A stretch of DNA of 52,774 bases from assembly GCA_007026445.1 (NCBI GenBank), contig VDMD01000147.1, positions 1-52,774 of the forward strand, written 5' to 3'. The notes below the pieces were generated by a model that saw nothing but the letters and a program-made list of their open reading frames with translations, was not told the origin of the DNA and ran no database searches. Both the position numbers and the translations under genes were made by a program. Shown here one piece after another: positions 10,039-21,639 of the stretch; position 1 is the first letter of the stretch; each line of letters starts with the position of its first letter. This stretch comes from Schizophyllum amplum (Eukaryota > Basidiomycota > Agaricomycetes > Agaricales > Schizophyllaceae).

Positions 10039-10866
10039 CTAAGCCTCAAGGTCCAGCTCGAGAATGCAAATCTTCTCGCGCGCTTCGCGGAGCTCTGCTG
10101 CTAACACTGTGTGCGAGGCTTTGACTAAAAGGTCAGCGTTAGGAGCGAGCACGGACATAGTCCGCTCACCTTGCCCTACGACTCTACCCGCAAAGGTTCG
10201 ACACGCGCTGGTGGCGGGGCAACAGCGCTCGGACACCTGGTGGTGCGCGTTTGTTAGTGGAATTTGCGTCAATGAGCGACGTGAACCTTCTGCGGTGTCA
10301 GACGAGGTACGGAACATCTGAGAACTCCGTCTGCGCCACATCACCCTTGTCCCCGAGTGCCGGGCGCACCTTGCAAAATACGCGGATGTTCCCTTCGGCT
10401 CCTCAATGTCATCATGCAGCCGCCGGCGCAGCGCTTCATGCGCCACGGCCTCTTCCTTCGACCGCACATTCTCTCGGCGCAGCGCGTCTGCGTCCCGCGC
10501 CTGATACGCGCACCCCACCGCGACCGCGTTCTGCTGCGCTGCAAGCATCTTGTACTGCATATACAGCGCGGCGTACTGCACAGCCGCAGCTGCTGCGTCG
10601 CCTGCACCGCGAGCGCCGCGCTCGCATCACCGGCCTCCCCCAGTATGTGCTTGTGATCCTCCGCGTGCAACTCGTCGCACAGCTCGTGGAGCTCGCCTGC
10701 CCGAGGTCGCGGACACGAACCTGTTGAGCTCGTCGTCAGTCTCTGCTGAGCTCGCCACAGTCGAGTGAGTCGTTGAGCTCATGCTCGAGGTGTTTGTCAA
10801 ACTCGCGAGCAAGGAACTGCTGGGCTCCCGGTCGAGAGGATCGTCAGGGTCGTAGCGGCCCTCGAG
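10039..10866 (-). pseudogene. Coiled-coil gene fragment fused to end of gcvT remnant
   Basis: The minus strand encodes heptad-like, Ala/Glu/Arg-rich pieces: SAETDDELNRFVSATS, then HELCDELHAEDHKHILGEAG, then a frame change near 10585 into YAALYMQYKMLAAQQNAV and KEEAVAHEALRRRLHDDIEE, and after further open sequence AELREAREKICILELDLEA before a stop. The helical character suggests a coiled-coil protein. A shorter paralogue lies at 19305-19523. The frame change and the abrupt junction with the gcvT remnant suggest a fragment. Product and partner are unknown. Confidence 0.5.
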
Positions 10867-10867
10867 T

Positions 10868-12184
10868 TCGAGTGTCGGCGAGGGGATACCAGAGGTGACG
10901 GTACCTGGTAAAAGGTGTATCAGTAGCGGCAAAGGCGTCCAAGTTTAGAGTGCGGTAAAGTCGAGAGAGGAAAGGAGAACGAAGAAATTCTGAGGCGGAA
11001 GGAAAAAGAAAATCCTGGCAGGGAATGTGAAAACCCCGACGTACTGATGATGTCCGACAATGTAGTCGACTTGAGGATCTGCGCACCGTCTGCAAGAAGG
11101 TTGAGCCAAACGAGGGGGTATGGGCAGGACTACTGAAGACGTGCGGGGGCGCCTTCGACGATGAGACCTATCCGCCGACGCGACGGGCCTTCCTTGATGT
11201 GCTTGAGAACACCCTCGGCATCGATGAAACCACCCGTTGACTTCCTCTCCTTGCCTGCACGTTTTGCATCAGTACAAGCTCATGCAGCATCAGCACCGAC
11301 CGACGCACCTATAACCCAGCCTAAGCCGGCCTCGATCGGCGTCGTCGCCTCGGCAGGTCGTTGCTGTACAAGCACGTGCCGGCCTCGAGACGCAAACTGT
11401 TGCGTGCGCCTAGACCGGTCAGCTGGACGCTCGAGGGCTGGCTCAGCAGCTGTGCAACGTCCACCGTCTGCGAGGGATGTATGGAGATCTGAGAACAAGT
11501 CAAAGAGCGCTGTCGTCAACACCTGAGGAGGCGATGCAAGCGTACGGGAACCCATTTCGAAGCCGTCCTCGCCGGTATACCCGCCAAGCGCGACGTGCAA
11601 GTTGAAGCCGCCGTTGATGGGACGAAGGCGGACTTGCCGAAGGTGAGCGTGCGCGGGTCGAAGGAGGTGAAGGTTTGGAGATAGCCGGCAGCTTCGGGGC
11701 CTACGCGTACCATCGTGGTCAGATCATTAGTCTCGACGCTTCAGTCTACGCACCTTGCAACACGAGCACTCCCCAACCGTCGAGCACCTCGTGTTCGACG
11801 GGGCCTTCCCATCTCGGTTCATCTCCCGTGTTGCACTGGGCGAGCTTCTCCTGAATCCACGATTTGTCGCGCTCGCGCCTCCCCGCGTTCGTGACTACGT
11901 AGAACACGTCCTCGGAGTGTTTGGTGACGACACTGCTGTCAATGATGCTGCTGATCTCGTTCAGGATGACGCTGAGAGTGGACGAGTACGGGGAGAGCAA
12001 TGAGAGCAATGAGGGGGTGATCCACTCGAGGTTCGCTGTTGCGGTCAGGCCACAAAAGCTGGGGAACGCGTAAGCAAAATGTAGGGGAAGCCATGATTGG
12101 GAAGGACGCACTTCGACTGGACCATGTGCCCGACATCAAAGAGCCCCGGGCCCGCGCTCTCTCGGACGTGCTTGTGGCTGCTGA
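10868..12184 (-). pseudogene. gcvT: Glycine cleavage system T-protein (aminomethyltransferase), decayed
   Basis: The T-protein transfers the methylene group of glycine to tetrahydrofolate in mitochondria. Pieces in order on the minus strand: SHKHVRES...GLFDVGHMVQS (12184-12112), a long exon ending VEHEVLDGWGVLVLQG (12058-11754), PEAAGYLQTFTSFD...FGKSAFVP (from 11700), GGYTGEDGFE, then from 11488 QTVDVAQLLSQP and LGARNSLRLEAG, from 11254 STGGFIDAEGVLKHIKEGP, and from 10904 TVTSGIPSPTL. Introns between the clean exons are 51-54 bp; the one before 10904 is 140 bp. Damage: one-base shifts near 11620 and 11354, a splice donor after GFE reading AT instead of GT (11555-11554), no recognisable mitochondrial N-terminus, and the conserved C-terminus after SGIPSPTL replaced by unrelated acidic sequence. 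It is best read as a pseudogene; indel errors could explain the shifts but not the lost ends. Confidence 0.88.
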
Positions 12185-12599
12185 CTACGCGAATGAGCTT
12201 GGCATGAACAAGAAGTAGCGAGCGCTCACTTTGGCGGACGCCCGCGTACTTGATGAACCTTCCTCTCCCGACTACTTCCTCCGAGCGCGTTTGCCAGCGC
12301 CTCGCCCACGCCCAGTGTCCAGTATCGTGGTCGAGTTACGTGCCTCGGGGCTAATGGGCGGCGCGTTCGGGTTGTCGTACATCGGCCGTGGCGGAGCTTG
12401 CAGTTCCTGAGCACCGTCGTCGGAGAACTCGGATATTTACGGTGAATACCGCAGGTCCGCGGGAAGGACCTCGCGCAAGACACCCGATGGCGAATACGCA
12501 GTCCACATGGCAGCAGACGGCGGAGCATCTGAGTCGGGGCGAGGTTGAGCAACCAAACGCTGGAAGGACTTGCACGTGCCGGCCTGAGCAGCCGCAGCC
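12185..12599. other. No complete gene; possible exon on minus strand
   Basis: The minus strand has a coherent stretch, about 12440-12310, reading APPRPMYDNPNAPPISPEA and then NSTTILDTG. It does not match a gcvT N-terminus. No gene is assigned. Confidence 0.3.
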
Positions 12600-13368
12600 C
12601 TTTTTGGCCCTCGAGACGTCGCCGGATGCCCTCCACTTGGACGGGATATCGGGGCCACGGGCGAGGTTTTAAACTCGGGGAGGGCGCAGGCACGCATGGT
12701 GAGGCCGTGGGCAACGACGAAAGAGCACATCGAGGGAGAAATCGGATGGACGCATCGAAGGAAGGCGGATGGACGCATCGAAGGAAGGCGGCGGTACGTG
12801 CTGGGAAGAGTGATGCACCTGAAATTTGTCAGCTCGCGCACCCGAAACGAAGGAGCCGGGCACCTTGGCGCCGTGCGCGGCGCCACTTCGCGCCGCCCGC
12901 CGCGCTTTTGAAGCCTCCTGGAACTCCTCTAAACCGTCGTCTCCGCGAGCCCGTCGCATTCGTCCCCTAATATTTCCCACGCAAATATGCCAAAGCGACT
13001 TCGTATTGCATCCTTTTTGGCCTCCCAAACGTCGTGCAAATGGCGCCCGGGGAATGTGCTGGGGTGTGCGGGCTTTGTGGGCGGCGAAGGAGCGTGGGCA
13101 CCCAGTGAAGTAGCAGTGGCATGTGTGAGGTCGTAAGCGAGGTGGCAAACCCGTGGGCGAGTGGTCGAGGCCGTGAGGGTATGAGGAAGCGTGGGCGGGA
13201 GGGCGCACGCTTGAGGGTGCGAGGGCACGGGTGAAGGTGAGGTAATTGGCGAACGCATGGGAGCTCGAGTGCGAGGGTGAGCAAGCTAGGAGCGAGTCAG
13301 TAGGGACGCGATGCGAGGGACGAGATACTCACCTCGAGATAGATGTGCTCGCCAACTATAAACGGGGT

Positions 13369-13760
13369 CGCTTTCGCGCCGCCCGCCGCGCTTCCAACCC
13401 CCCGCCTCCTAGAAGCCGTCGAAAAGGTCCATTACAATTCCCGCGCGAATACAAACAATTTGTGTTCATTTTGGCCTTCGAATCGTTGTCGAAAAGCTGT
13501 CCGCTTTGGAGAGCGTGCGGGCTTCGCCAAGTCTGCAGAACCCGGTCAGCAACTCAAGCGAGCTAGATAGACATGCCGCGCACCTTGACCAGTGCGCGGC
13601 GGCGCTTCGCGCCGTCCGCCGCGCTCCCAGCTCCCTCTCCACCTCCGGAAATCCGTCGAGAACGTCCGCTAAGATTCCCGCGCAAATATTTGCAGATTTG
13701 GGTTCCTTTTGCATCCATTTTGCCATTGGGAACATCGTCGAAAAGCCGTTCGCTTGGACC
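13369..13760 (-). repeat. Exon-sized module 'AGILxD', two extra tandem copies
   Basis: Two units (about 13369-13500 and 13598-13760) repeat the GCGCCGCCCGCCGCGCTTCC...CCCGCGC motif also found at about 12886-13050, 23464-23610 and 23840-24000. The clearest minus-strand reading is CAGILADVLDGFPEVEREL; a sister reads CAGVLADRCDG. A coding origin is likely; the family is unknown. Confidence 0.6.
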
Positions 13761-14139
13761 GGTGAATGGGGATGCAGGGGCGCAGGCGCGGCGAGGCGAG
13801 GGCAGCCACGACACATCGGCGACACGAAATGGCGGTGGTCGTGGCTAGGACGCGACGGCGAGTAGCGGGGAGTGGGTATGGGAGCTTGAGTGCGACAGGG
13901 AGCTTGCGGGAGGTCGAGACACGAGGGAAGGTGGATGATGGGAGGAAGGAGCCAGCGGAAATATCAAAGTGCGACGAACTTACTCGTGCAATTGATCGAC
14001 GTCCCCAGACGTCCCCGCACTCCATCTTGGAATTTGGGGGTGCCCCAGCATTGGCGATGATTAAATGCTACCCGGTGGATGTGTCAGTCAATCAGTTTGA
14101 ATTCGGGAAACATCTTCCCGACGCTTGAGTGGCACTTGC

Positions 14140-14215
14140 CAGGCCATCAACGGCTCCGCGAAATCCCAGTGCGGTGAGTACTCTGAGCAGGGTCGCGGAT
14201 GACACGGCGAGTGTG
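14140..14215 (-). repeat. Dispersed 'LTAPGI' module, copy 2
   Basis: Contains CCCAGTGCGGTGAGTACTC and flanks, matching copies near 7.2, 21.2 and 24.5 kb. Confidence 0.6.
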
Positions 14216-15069
14216 GCTCAAGCGTCGAGAAGACGTGGACGGGTGAACGAACAAGCTTACAATAAGCGCCGCGTCAAGCGTGCTCATCTGACCGCGTTAC
14301 TCGAGTAAATATCGCGGGTACCTCATATATACGCCTCCTGTAGTCTGTAGTTTCGTGCCGCGGACGCCGGCGAGACCGACGCGCTGCTCGAGTAGGACGA
14401 GTCTGACGGTCGAAAGCAAGGTTGATCAAAGTTAAATAGTGGCACAATGCGTCACGGACCGAGTCCGCCGACCGCCCTTATCCCGCGCCGCCATCTTCGC
14501 TACTCGTTCATCGTGCTTGTCCTCCACTGCAGCGACAACATATTCTTCTTTTTCGACTTCAGATACACTGATCGTGGAAGAACGAAGTTCGCGCGACCGC
14601 TGGATCCGTCGCAGCACCGGGTGGTGCGCATCTGGCGAGACTTACATCCTGGAAGACGCCTGCCTCCTTTTCACCCTCGAAGACGGCCATAGACACTCAA
14701 TGTGAGCTACCTACACTGCTAGATGCAGGCTCCCGGTAAAGATGAGCGAGATCACCGTCTGACCTAATCGTTCTGAAGAGTCCATGACTCTTGCATGCTG
14801 ACCCCGACGTTGTCGAGTCCGTAAGTCGTCACCCACAGTTCAGATATCTCTAACCCAAGCCTTGCTCATTGCAGAGGTTACAGATTGAACTCCGCCGTTA
14901 GATCGGCAATCCTTGTCCCCGGAGTGTCGCTAGTCGCGAACAAGGGCGAAATGTGGCGTTGTTCGCGGTGACTCTTGAGCCCGTACCATGCTCGTCTGAC
15001 CTCAGACTGACGTTCTATATGCTTGATTATAGTGTACGAACTGTCCCCTCGACGCTCCAGGCTGTGAAC

Positions 15070-15307
15070 TGTTGATATACGCGTTGGGCGCCACGAGTCC
15101 AGCAAGAATGAGTGATATTCCGGTTGTCCTGTATGGTGGTACAAGGACAAACGGATAGCGTAAACTACAATAAACACGGTATATATAGGAGCAAAAATGT
15201 CCATGACTAAGCCAAATGATGAGTAAGCACCGAAATTGACCGCGCGCGGTCAATTCCGTTGCGCTGACATAAGCGCGTGCGGCGCTCGCCAATCACATGC
15301 TCCAACA
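15070..15307 (-). mobile_element. Solo LTR (238 bp), second copy
   Basis: Same LTR as 1248-1485 in reverse orientation, with one base difference over 238. TG...CA ends are intact, and the target duplication TGAAC lies at 15065-15069 and 15308-15312. No internal retroelement sequence is present. Near-identity of the two copies means both insertions are recent or conversion has occurred. Confidence 0.93.
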
Positions 15308-15779
15308 TGAACCGCTTCTACTCGTCTTTCTCGCCACGACGTGGCCGACCCTCTCCTCCTCCCCCCGACTTCGCCGCGGGCCCAATCTTCCGGATGACGA
15401 CACAGACTTCCCGACTACGCCTTCAAAGGTCTGTCCGAACACTTGGATGAGGACGCGCTGACCGCCGAACCCCGCGAGCGGTCGCAGTAGCGCCATTACT
15501 TCACGCGGCCATCCCGCTCTTCCGCATCTTCCATCGGAGTCCAGTGAGTTTTGCACTCCGCGACAGGGTCCTCCGCACTGACATTATGCCAACAAAATGA
15601 TAGAAACGTGATGCGAGACGACGGGGTCGACGCTGCGCCTGCCGTCGCCCTGCACGATTCGTGCTAACTCATCGGGCGGGTTTTGCGCGCATTCACCCCA
15701 AAAACCCAGGACTATGTACGTGTATCCAATGACAATAATATTCTTCGTGACTGACTCGCTGGCAGCAACACGCGGACGG

Positions 15780-16290
15780 CGCGCGGCCTTTCGCGAACAC
15801 AAGGACTTCCAAATGGAGCTAGGCCTCTATCAAAGTTCAACAACGACCTCGAGCTCCCTCCCGCCTTGCCGCAGGCTCGCCACCTTCGTCAGGCGCTACA
15901 TGTCACTCAAGGCACGTTGCACGACTTCTCTCGCTCTCTCCGTTGGACGCCCCGGACGACAACGAGCAGCCAGAACAACTCAACGCGCTGTGGCGCGTCA
16001 CCCACTTCGAACACCCAGAACTTCCATCCTTCCGCGTGCAACTCCCGGTATGGCTGCCCATGGCGAAGCGGTAAGTTACTCTTGAACTTTGTTGCGACAA
16101 GGCTGACGCGGCGCCGGCGATGCGTAGCGAGCGCGTTCGCTGCGCATTGCCGAAACTTGCACTTTCCATTGCCCAGATTTCGGCTTCAGACTTACCGACG
16201 ACGTGTCTACGTGCGCATGATGCCACTTTGATGTGTGCGCAGCGGATTATTGAAGCAGGGCCGCGGCGAGAGCGAAAGGGCAGCCGTTGA
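15780..16290 (+). pseudogene. Unknown coding fragment with one intron
   Basis: The plus strand reads SKFNNDLELPPALPQARHL and then, after a one-base frame change near 15935, LDAPDDNEQPEQLNALW and HFEHPELPSFRVQLPVWLP. A clean intron (16071-16127, GTAAGT...TAG) joins in frame to PKLALSIAQISASDL and a stop at 16288. The residue composition and splice fit look like real coding. The 5' end belongs to the segmental duplication (copy B near 25.7 kb). I do not recognise the product. The frame change makes it a fragment or an indel-affected gene. Confidence 0.45.
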
Positions 16291-16446
16291 GCGGGGTACA
16301 TAAAGTGAGTGTATTGTCGAGGTTCTTCATTCTACCGACATCTTCTTATCTTTGCCTAATAGTCTATTCTTATATTTATATCCTATTGGTCTTTACCTTC
16401 GTCTTTGCCCCCGCCGCCGCTGTCGCTCATTCCCGATGATTTCAAA

Positions 16447-16927
16447 ATGTTATGTTTTTCGATCTTCCTTTTGTTTCGTGAGCCTTCTCACCACTTCGTT
16501 CCACCCTCCTTTATTCTTTCTCAATCCGTCCTTACCATCAACTTCACCCCATACGCCAACTCTGCGAACAACCAGCTCCCCTCCCCTGTTACTACCAACA
16601 AGCAGCTCGTCAACACGGCATGCTGTTCGTCATTCGGTAAGTCCATCTACTCGTTTTATCTGGGACCTGTCTATTGACCCGTTGTGCTCCCAGATGATCA
16701 CCCTGCTACAGAGTTGCGCGAGATCATTGCACACGGCTCGTTTTGGTATGTCTTTATATTGACTTGTGATACAGAGATTGACCGATCATTGCAGCTTGTC
16801 TCCCACCACCATGTCCTTCCCCCTCGAACAACTCGACGTTCTTGTGAACGACCACCACCGCCGACTATTCGTGTACCCGACGCATTGCGATGAGCTCTAT
16901 GATGTTCGCGGCGAGTACGGCTCATGA
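16447..16927 (+). CDS. Small three-exon gene, unknown function
   Basis: Exons 16447-16636, 16694-16745 and 16795-16927 are separated by introns of 57 and 49 bp with GTAAGT/GTATGT donors and CAG acceptors. They join into one 124-residue frame ending at TGA. The N-terminus is hydrophobic (MLCFSIFLLF) and could be a signal or anchor segment. The C-terminal half is clearly protein-like (ATELREIIAHGSF, then EQLDVLVNDHHRRLFVYP and CDELYDVRGEYGS). A pyrimidine-rich tract at about 16340-16440 precedes the start, as is common at fungal promoters. No family is recognised; it could also be the 5' part of a longer gene. A later start at the exon-3 ATG (MSFPLEQ) is possible. Confidence 0.5.
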
Positions 16928-17544
16928 CACCGACGACGTGCCCTTGGTGGCGTCCCTAGCCGACGCTCCCTTGACGGCGGCCTTTTGCGACGAGCTTGAC
17001 GTCCGGGAACGTCGACGACCTCGTAGGCCAGTCGTAGGCACGTCTTTGACACGTCAAGCCCGACGTCCTAGGATCACGTCCTCAACGCTGAGGTCTCTTC
17101 GCGGGGACGCGCGTCGCTCTCAACGTACGTACCCCTCTCTCCCAGCTCTCACGCTTGACAGCATCGTCGCCGTGGTCTTCGCCTTCGCGACGTCTTTTCC
17201 TATACATGCTGACTGTTCTCACAGCTCATCGCGGCAGACGACGACAGGGGCTCGGACGAGGCCAGTGCTGGGCCGAAGTGGTGCGTGGCCACATCAACTT
17301 TCAACATTGACCGTTTTCCAACCCGTCCTTAGACACCGTCGTAACACACAGGCTGCCAGCAACGGATCCCCTCACCGTTCAGTACGTTCCACGCGCCATT
17401 GCTATCGGCATCCACTCCGCGCGCCCAAAAACTTCCCACCTCACTTTTCACCGTCTCCCGCGCCCCAATAAGTGGTCCAAGCGAGTTCGTTCTGGTCAGA
17501 GTCCGGCCGTCAAAAATTATGCAAAATAAACTCAATACTCAGAA
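16928..17544. other. No gene recognised
   Basis: Short open frames only. A frame at 16928-17000 reads DTDDVPLVASLADAPL but has no supported continuation. Confidence 0.4.
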
Positions 17545-17990
17545 GATTGGCGCAGGAATTCCCGAGGACCTTTGCGACTGCGGTTGGGGGTGCGAGCGGG
17601 GACTGCGAGGGCGCTCGCATAGCGGTGGCGCGCAGCGCCACCGCGCACTTCATGGGTGGCAGATTACATGTCCTTCAGATTTGTTTCTCGGGTCGTGTAC
17701 CTCTAAGGTGAGTTTCCTTTGTCGAAACCATATAGATGCATCACCCCGTATATGTTTCCATGCCCCGGATCCCTTGCTCCTCCCCACATGGTCTTTGATT
17801 CACCGCTCTTTTTGTCTAATACTTATTTTCGAAGATGTTGATGACCAACCAAGCCTTGTGCAGAATGTTTGCGACTGCTGCCGCGTGTGTGGACGAAGAC
17901 GGCGGGGTCTGCCGCGGCGGTGGCGCGCAGCGGCGCCCCAATCTTGTCCGTCGCACTGAGTTCGCGTTGCCACTTCATCGGTACGCAGTC
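17545..17990 (+). repeat. Two inverted copies of the 'AGILxD' module
   Basis: About 17545-17660 and 17840-17960 resemble the modules of 12.9-13.8 kb but lie in the opposite orientation; the first reads GAGIPEDLCDCGWGCERGL on the plus strand. Both carry the GGTGGCGCGCAGCG motif. Similarity is weaker than among the forward copies. Confidence 0.45.
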
Positions 17991-19304
17991 GCCATCTATG
18001 TGTAAGTCCCTTACTTGCTGTGTATGTCGTACTCACGCTGATGATAGAGCAGATGGTCTTTGAGGTACACGCCGTCGCCGACAGCTCCGAAATGCGAGAT
18101 TGGGGGGACGGAGAGGTCGTCGAGTACGTATAGCCTTTGAGGAGACGATGGACGACGGCGAGCCTGCGCTCCGAGCTTAGCGTGTGCGGAGTCGGGCGCA
18201 TGGCTTGAACTCGGCAGCTGAAGGTGGCGCCATTCGCGTCGAGATAGCTTAGGGTACGTCTTCACTGTTTGAGTCGCGGCGGATCACCGTTGAACGGCAG
18301 GTCTGTCTTCCTTGGCTGACCTCACTTACAGCGTGAAACAACCTTGATTTGCGACGGAGGTGGTCCTTGTTGTCGGTGATACTCGGAGTCAGAGCATCCG
18401 CGTCGGAGGCAAGGTGCATCCCGTTGACTCACGCGTCAGGGGACATCTGACTTGATCTCGAAGACGAGCGAGACGTTGCAGCCGCCGTCACTGGTCAGGC
18501 GACGCTGCATCGACCGGTGAGCCGCTGACTCTCGCGCACACGTCAAGGTGTCCGAAAGTCTATCATCATCCACTCGTGTCTTTGAGGCAGCGCGCGATGA
18601 CCGCCTCTTATTGCGCTTTGTGGAGAGCGACTCGGGGATGAATCACGAGGTATAGAGACCGACAACGACACGCCTCGTCTCCCGTGAGAGCCTTGTACCC
18701 ACGTATGTAGAGTAGTAGTAGCATTCGTAAACTTTGGAGGTATTAAATGATTTTTTTCACTCCGTGCCCCGTCCTCGAGTACCCTCACGTGTACGAGTAG
18801 ACTTCATGCGAGTCAGCGTTTCTGCATCGAGTACGTCCTCGCCGGGTCTGTCTCTACCAATCGTTCTGCCCTCCTCCGTTCGCTTCTGCCTTCGTTATTG
18901 CCTTCTCTGGTCCTTGATAGCTGCTGCATCGCCTCACAAGTTCTTACTTCTGCCAGTCTTCGCAGGCACAGTGTTCCCTCCCTCGCACGCCCTCGCGCTT
19001 TCGCTGACTTGGCACTCGCTACCCCTCGCGCGCCGATCTCTCCCCATTGTCTCATATACTCGCTGCTCGCCGAGTTCTGATTTACTCACAGTAACTCATC
19101 CTTGCGTACTTACTCACAGTTCATTCGCACAGACCTTATTCCGCGGCACCTGTACCCATGCACCCCCACTTTTTTACCCATTCATTCTCGCTCATTCACT
19201 CACCCTCTCGTAGTTCCCCAGCACCTCACTTAACTCATCATGCTGTCCCAGTTCGTCGGTGGCAAGCCATCCATTCCTGATACAACTGCACATATATATA
19301 TATA
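17991..19304. other. No gene recognised
   Basis: A pyrimidine-rich tract at about 18780-19230 gives open frames by composition (Leu/Ser/Pro). I see no conserved motif or convincing exon set. Confidence 0.4.
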
Positions 19305-19523
19305 TCACCACACTTCCCTTGCCGCGCGCGCGGCGCGTCCGCCGCCGGCGAGTGTACAGGCGTCGCTCTCGACGCTGCGCCTGCCGCCACCCGCTTTGAT
19401 TTCCCCCTCCAGCGCCGCTGCCGCCTTCTTCGCACTGGTCATTTCAATTTCAAGCTGCAACTCAATCTCGCGTGCTTCGGAGAGTCCCGCCGCCGCCGCT
19501 GTGCCGGAACCTTTGAGTTGCAA
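19305..19523 (-). pseudogene. Coiled-coil fragment, paralogue of 10.0-10.1 kb piece
   Basis: The minus strand reads GLSEAREIELQLEIEMTSAK and KKAAAALEGEIKAGG, matching ELREAREKICILELDLEA and its 3' flank at 9930-10090; DNA similarity extends over about 200 bp including the flank to 19600. It looks like the last exon of the same unknown coiled-coil family. No complete gene could be assembled upstream. Confidence 0.5.
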
Positions 19524-21231
19524 AGCTACGAAGCTTGGTCAGCGTCGAATACATACACGGACAAAAAGGACTCACCTCGACGGACGAAGCTGCGCGCAGG
19601 TGCTGGGGCAGGCGGGGATGGTGCACAGACGAGGGCGCAGGCGCCGTGAATGTCCGCGTGGGTCTTAGCGCCGCCGCAGGCATGCTACGTGTCAATTGCG
19701 GACGACGGCGACACGGGCGAGTACAGCAGGTGCCGCTAGCGAGGTCGATGGGCTTGGGGATGGTCTTGCCGGCAAAGAAACTGGGCTGCGGTGAGCGCGG
19801 GCGAGGTCGGAGACACGAAGGGTATGCTCGAAGGACTTCAGCTCGTCGAGCACAGTGCGTTGTTCTTGTGCGTTTGTTCCCATCGTCCTTGCCGGCTGAA
19901 ACAGAGGTCAGCTGCACCGCATGTCGCATGGCAAGCCGCTCACCTCACATCTATGACAATTCCCTGCAGGACAATTGCGAGCCTCCGGCGGCCTGGGGGT
20001 TGCGCCGACCATCATGTGAGGTACGTGAGGTATGCGCGAGGACGGACGTCTCCCTGAGTGAGCGCGCGCAGCGTGTCGATCGGCTCACATCTACATCGTG
20101 TAAGTAGGCTAACTGCGGGGAACGACGTAGACGCGCCTGCATCCTTATGTCGTGCGGACATCGTCAATCGCTCCGCGGAAGATGATGCACGCGTCCCCGC
20201 CGCGAGATCCACCCAGAAAACGTGTCCAAGCGTTCGGGACCTATTAGCATCGCTCGTGCTGATCAACTTCGAATGTGCTTCTGCGCTCATTGCTGCCGTT
20301 GGCAACCTTGTTGCTAAGCGCATCTTCGACGCTGGTGTGGGTGTCGAACTTAATGTCATGTGCGCTGAGGACACGGTGAGTCACGATTCACGGTAATAGA
20401 CAGATGCAACTCACTCGTTCGCCCTCGCGCTCTGGAATGATCGCAAGGCCCACACTTCAGCTTGCCACCATACTGCTCGACGCCGCTGCTCCCGTTATCC
20501 CCTCAGCACCACTCCGCTTGTTCCAGTCAGTCTCGCAGCGCGTCGTCCGGCCTCTTCTGCTGGATACGGGCGGGCGCGCAAGGTCGGCAATGGCTGTGCT
20601 TCGACGTGCTAGAACTTGGGCAAGCGCGGGGCAGGTAGCGTGGTGCTGGACGTAGTTGCGATGGAAGCGGAGAGGGGTGCGCGGGGCGACATAAATGCGG
20701 CAGGGGGCGTATGGGGTCCCACTGGCAAGCATGTTAAATCAGGGCAGGAGCACGGGCCGCGAGTTGCTTGTGGATATGTGGCTATACCCCGTGTCATCTA
20801 CGACCTCTGTGAGTATGTGGTCAGTCGCCGGCACGCTCAAGTAGAACATCAGGATGTACTTTTCGTATCACCCGCTCGAGTTCGCCGTGTCGGACACGTG
20901 CGCACACCTCCGACCCTGCAGTAAACGTTGTACATGACATCTATCAACCCGTTAGCAAGCCTGCGTGTGCGTTGCGGCAAGGGAACTTCTCAAATCCGAC
21001 GAGCGAGACTTACCTCGGGAACTCGTAATACGTTCCCCGCAAATGCGCGTGCGTCTTTCGTCTTTGGCCGCATCGCATGTTCTCACATGTAAAGGGGGCA
21101 TGGAAGAAACGGCACGCCTGCTCCGCAGACGTCCGCGGGCACGCCGAAACCGACGAGATCTGTATACATGTCAGTGTTTGGAGATGAGGGCGACCAAGGG
21201 TATAGGACAACGTGTAAGGCATGTTGATGCT
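19524..21231. other. Gene-fragment rich, no gene resolved
   Basis: Open pieces occur on the minus strand (for example around 20070-20370) with intron-like breaks, probably upstream exons of the coiled-coil paralogue, but frames could not be joined with confidence. Confidence 0.3.
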
Positions 21232-21300
21232 GTCGAGGGCGACGCCGCGAGTTCCCGGTGCGGTGAGGACTCAGAGCGGGTCGCCCTCAACGCGGGAGGT
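21232..21300 (-). repeat. Dispersed 'LTAPGI' module, copy 3
   Basis: GAGTTCCCGGTGCGGTGAGG core with flanks matching 7.2, 14.1 and 24.5 kb copies. Confidence 0.55.
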
Positions 21301-21639
21301 TGTGCGAAGGGGATGGGACAGAAGCGAGGGCATACCTGAAGATGCCGGCATGGGTGGAGCCCGCAGCGCGAGTCCGCGCAGAACTGTGGAGGTCGGAGAG
21401 CTTAATGAGGGAACCTCGTCACATCTTATATGAGGGGGACGTTGATGCATCGCGTTGTCCAATCCACATGTCTGCGATGATCGTCAGGCAATGTGTCCTG
21501 GAGGGCACATTAGCATGTGCTCGCTGCGGTAGAAGGTAGCTACGCACCTGAGGGTTCCCCATATCATGCACTCCCAGTGCGCCTTCGCATCCTCTCGCAG
21601 ATGACATCGCGGCGACGGCGGTGAGACGCGGGTTCGGTG

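Larger units (their letters stand above)
12600..15830 (+). repeat. Segmental duplication, copy A
   Basis: Collinear matches to copy B: 12600-13366 with 23590-24338 (high identity by eye), 14140-14215 with 24478-24545, 14446-14510 with 24790-24850, and 15660-15830 with 25600-25780. Spacing differs because of insertions and deletions; the solo LTR at 15070-15307 is only in this copy. Minus-strand exon-like pieces are visible, for example GEHIYLE before a GTGAGTA donor in copy B, so decayed genes of an unknown family are included. No intact gene is recognised. Confidence 0.8.
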
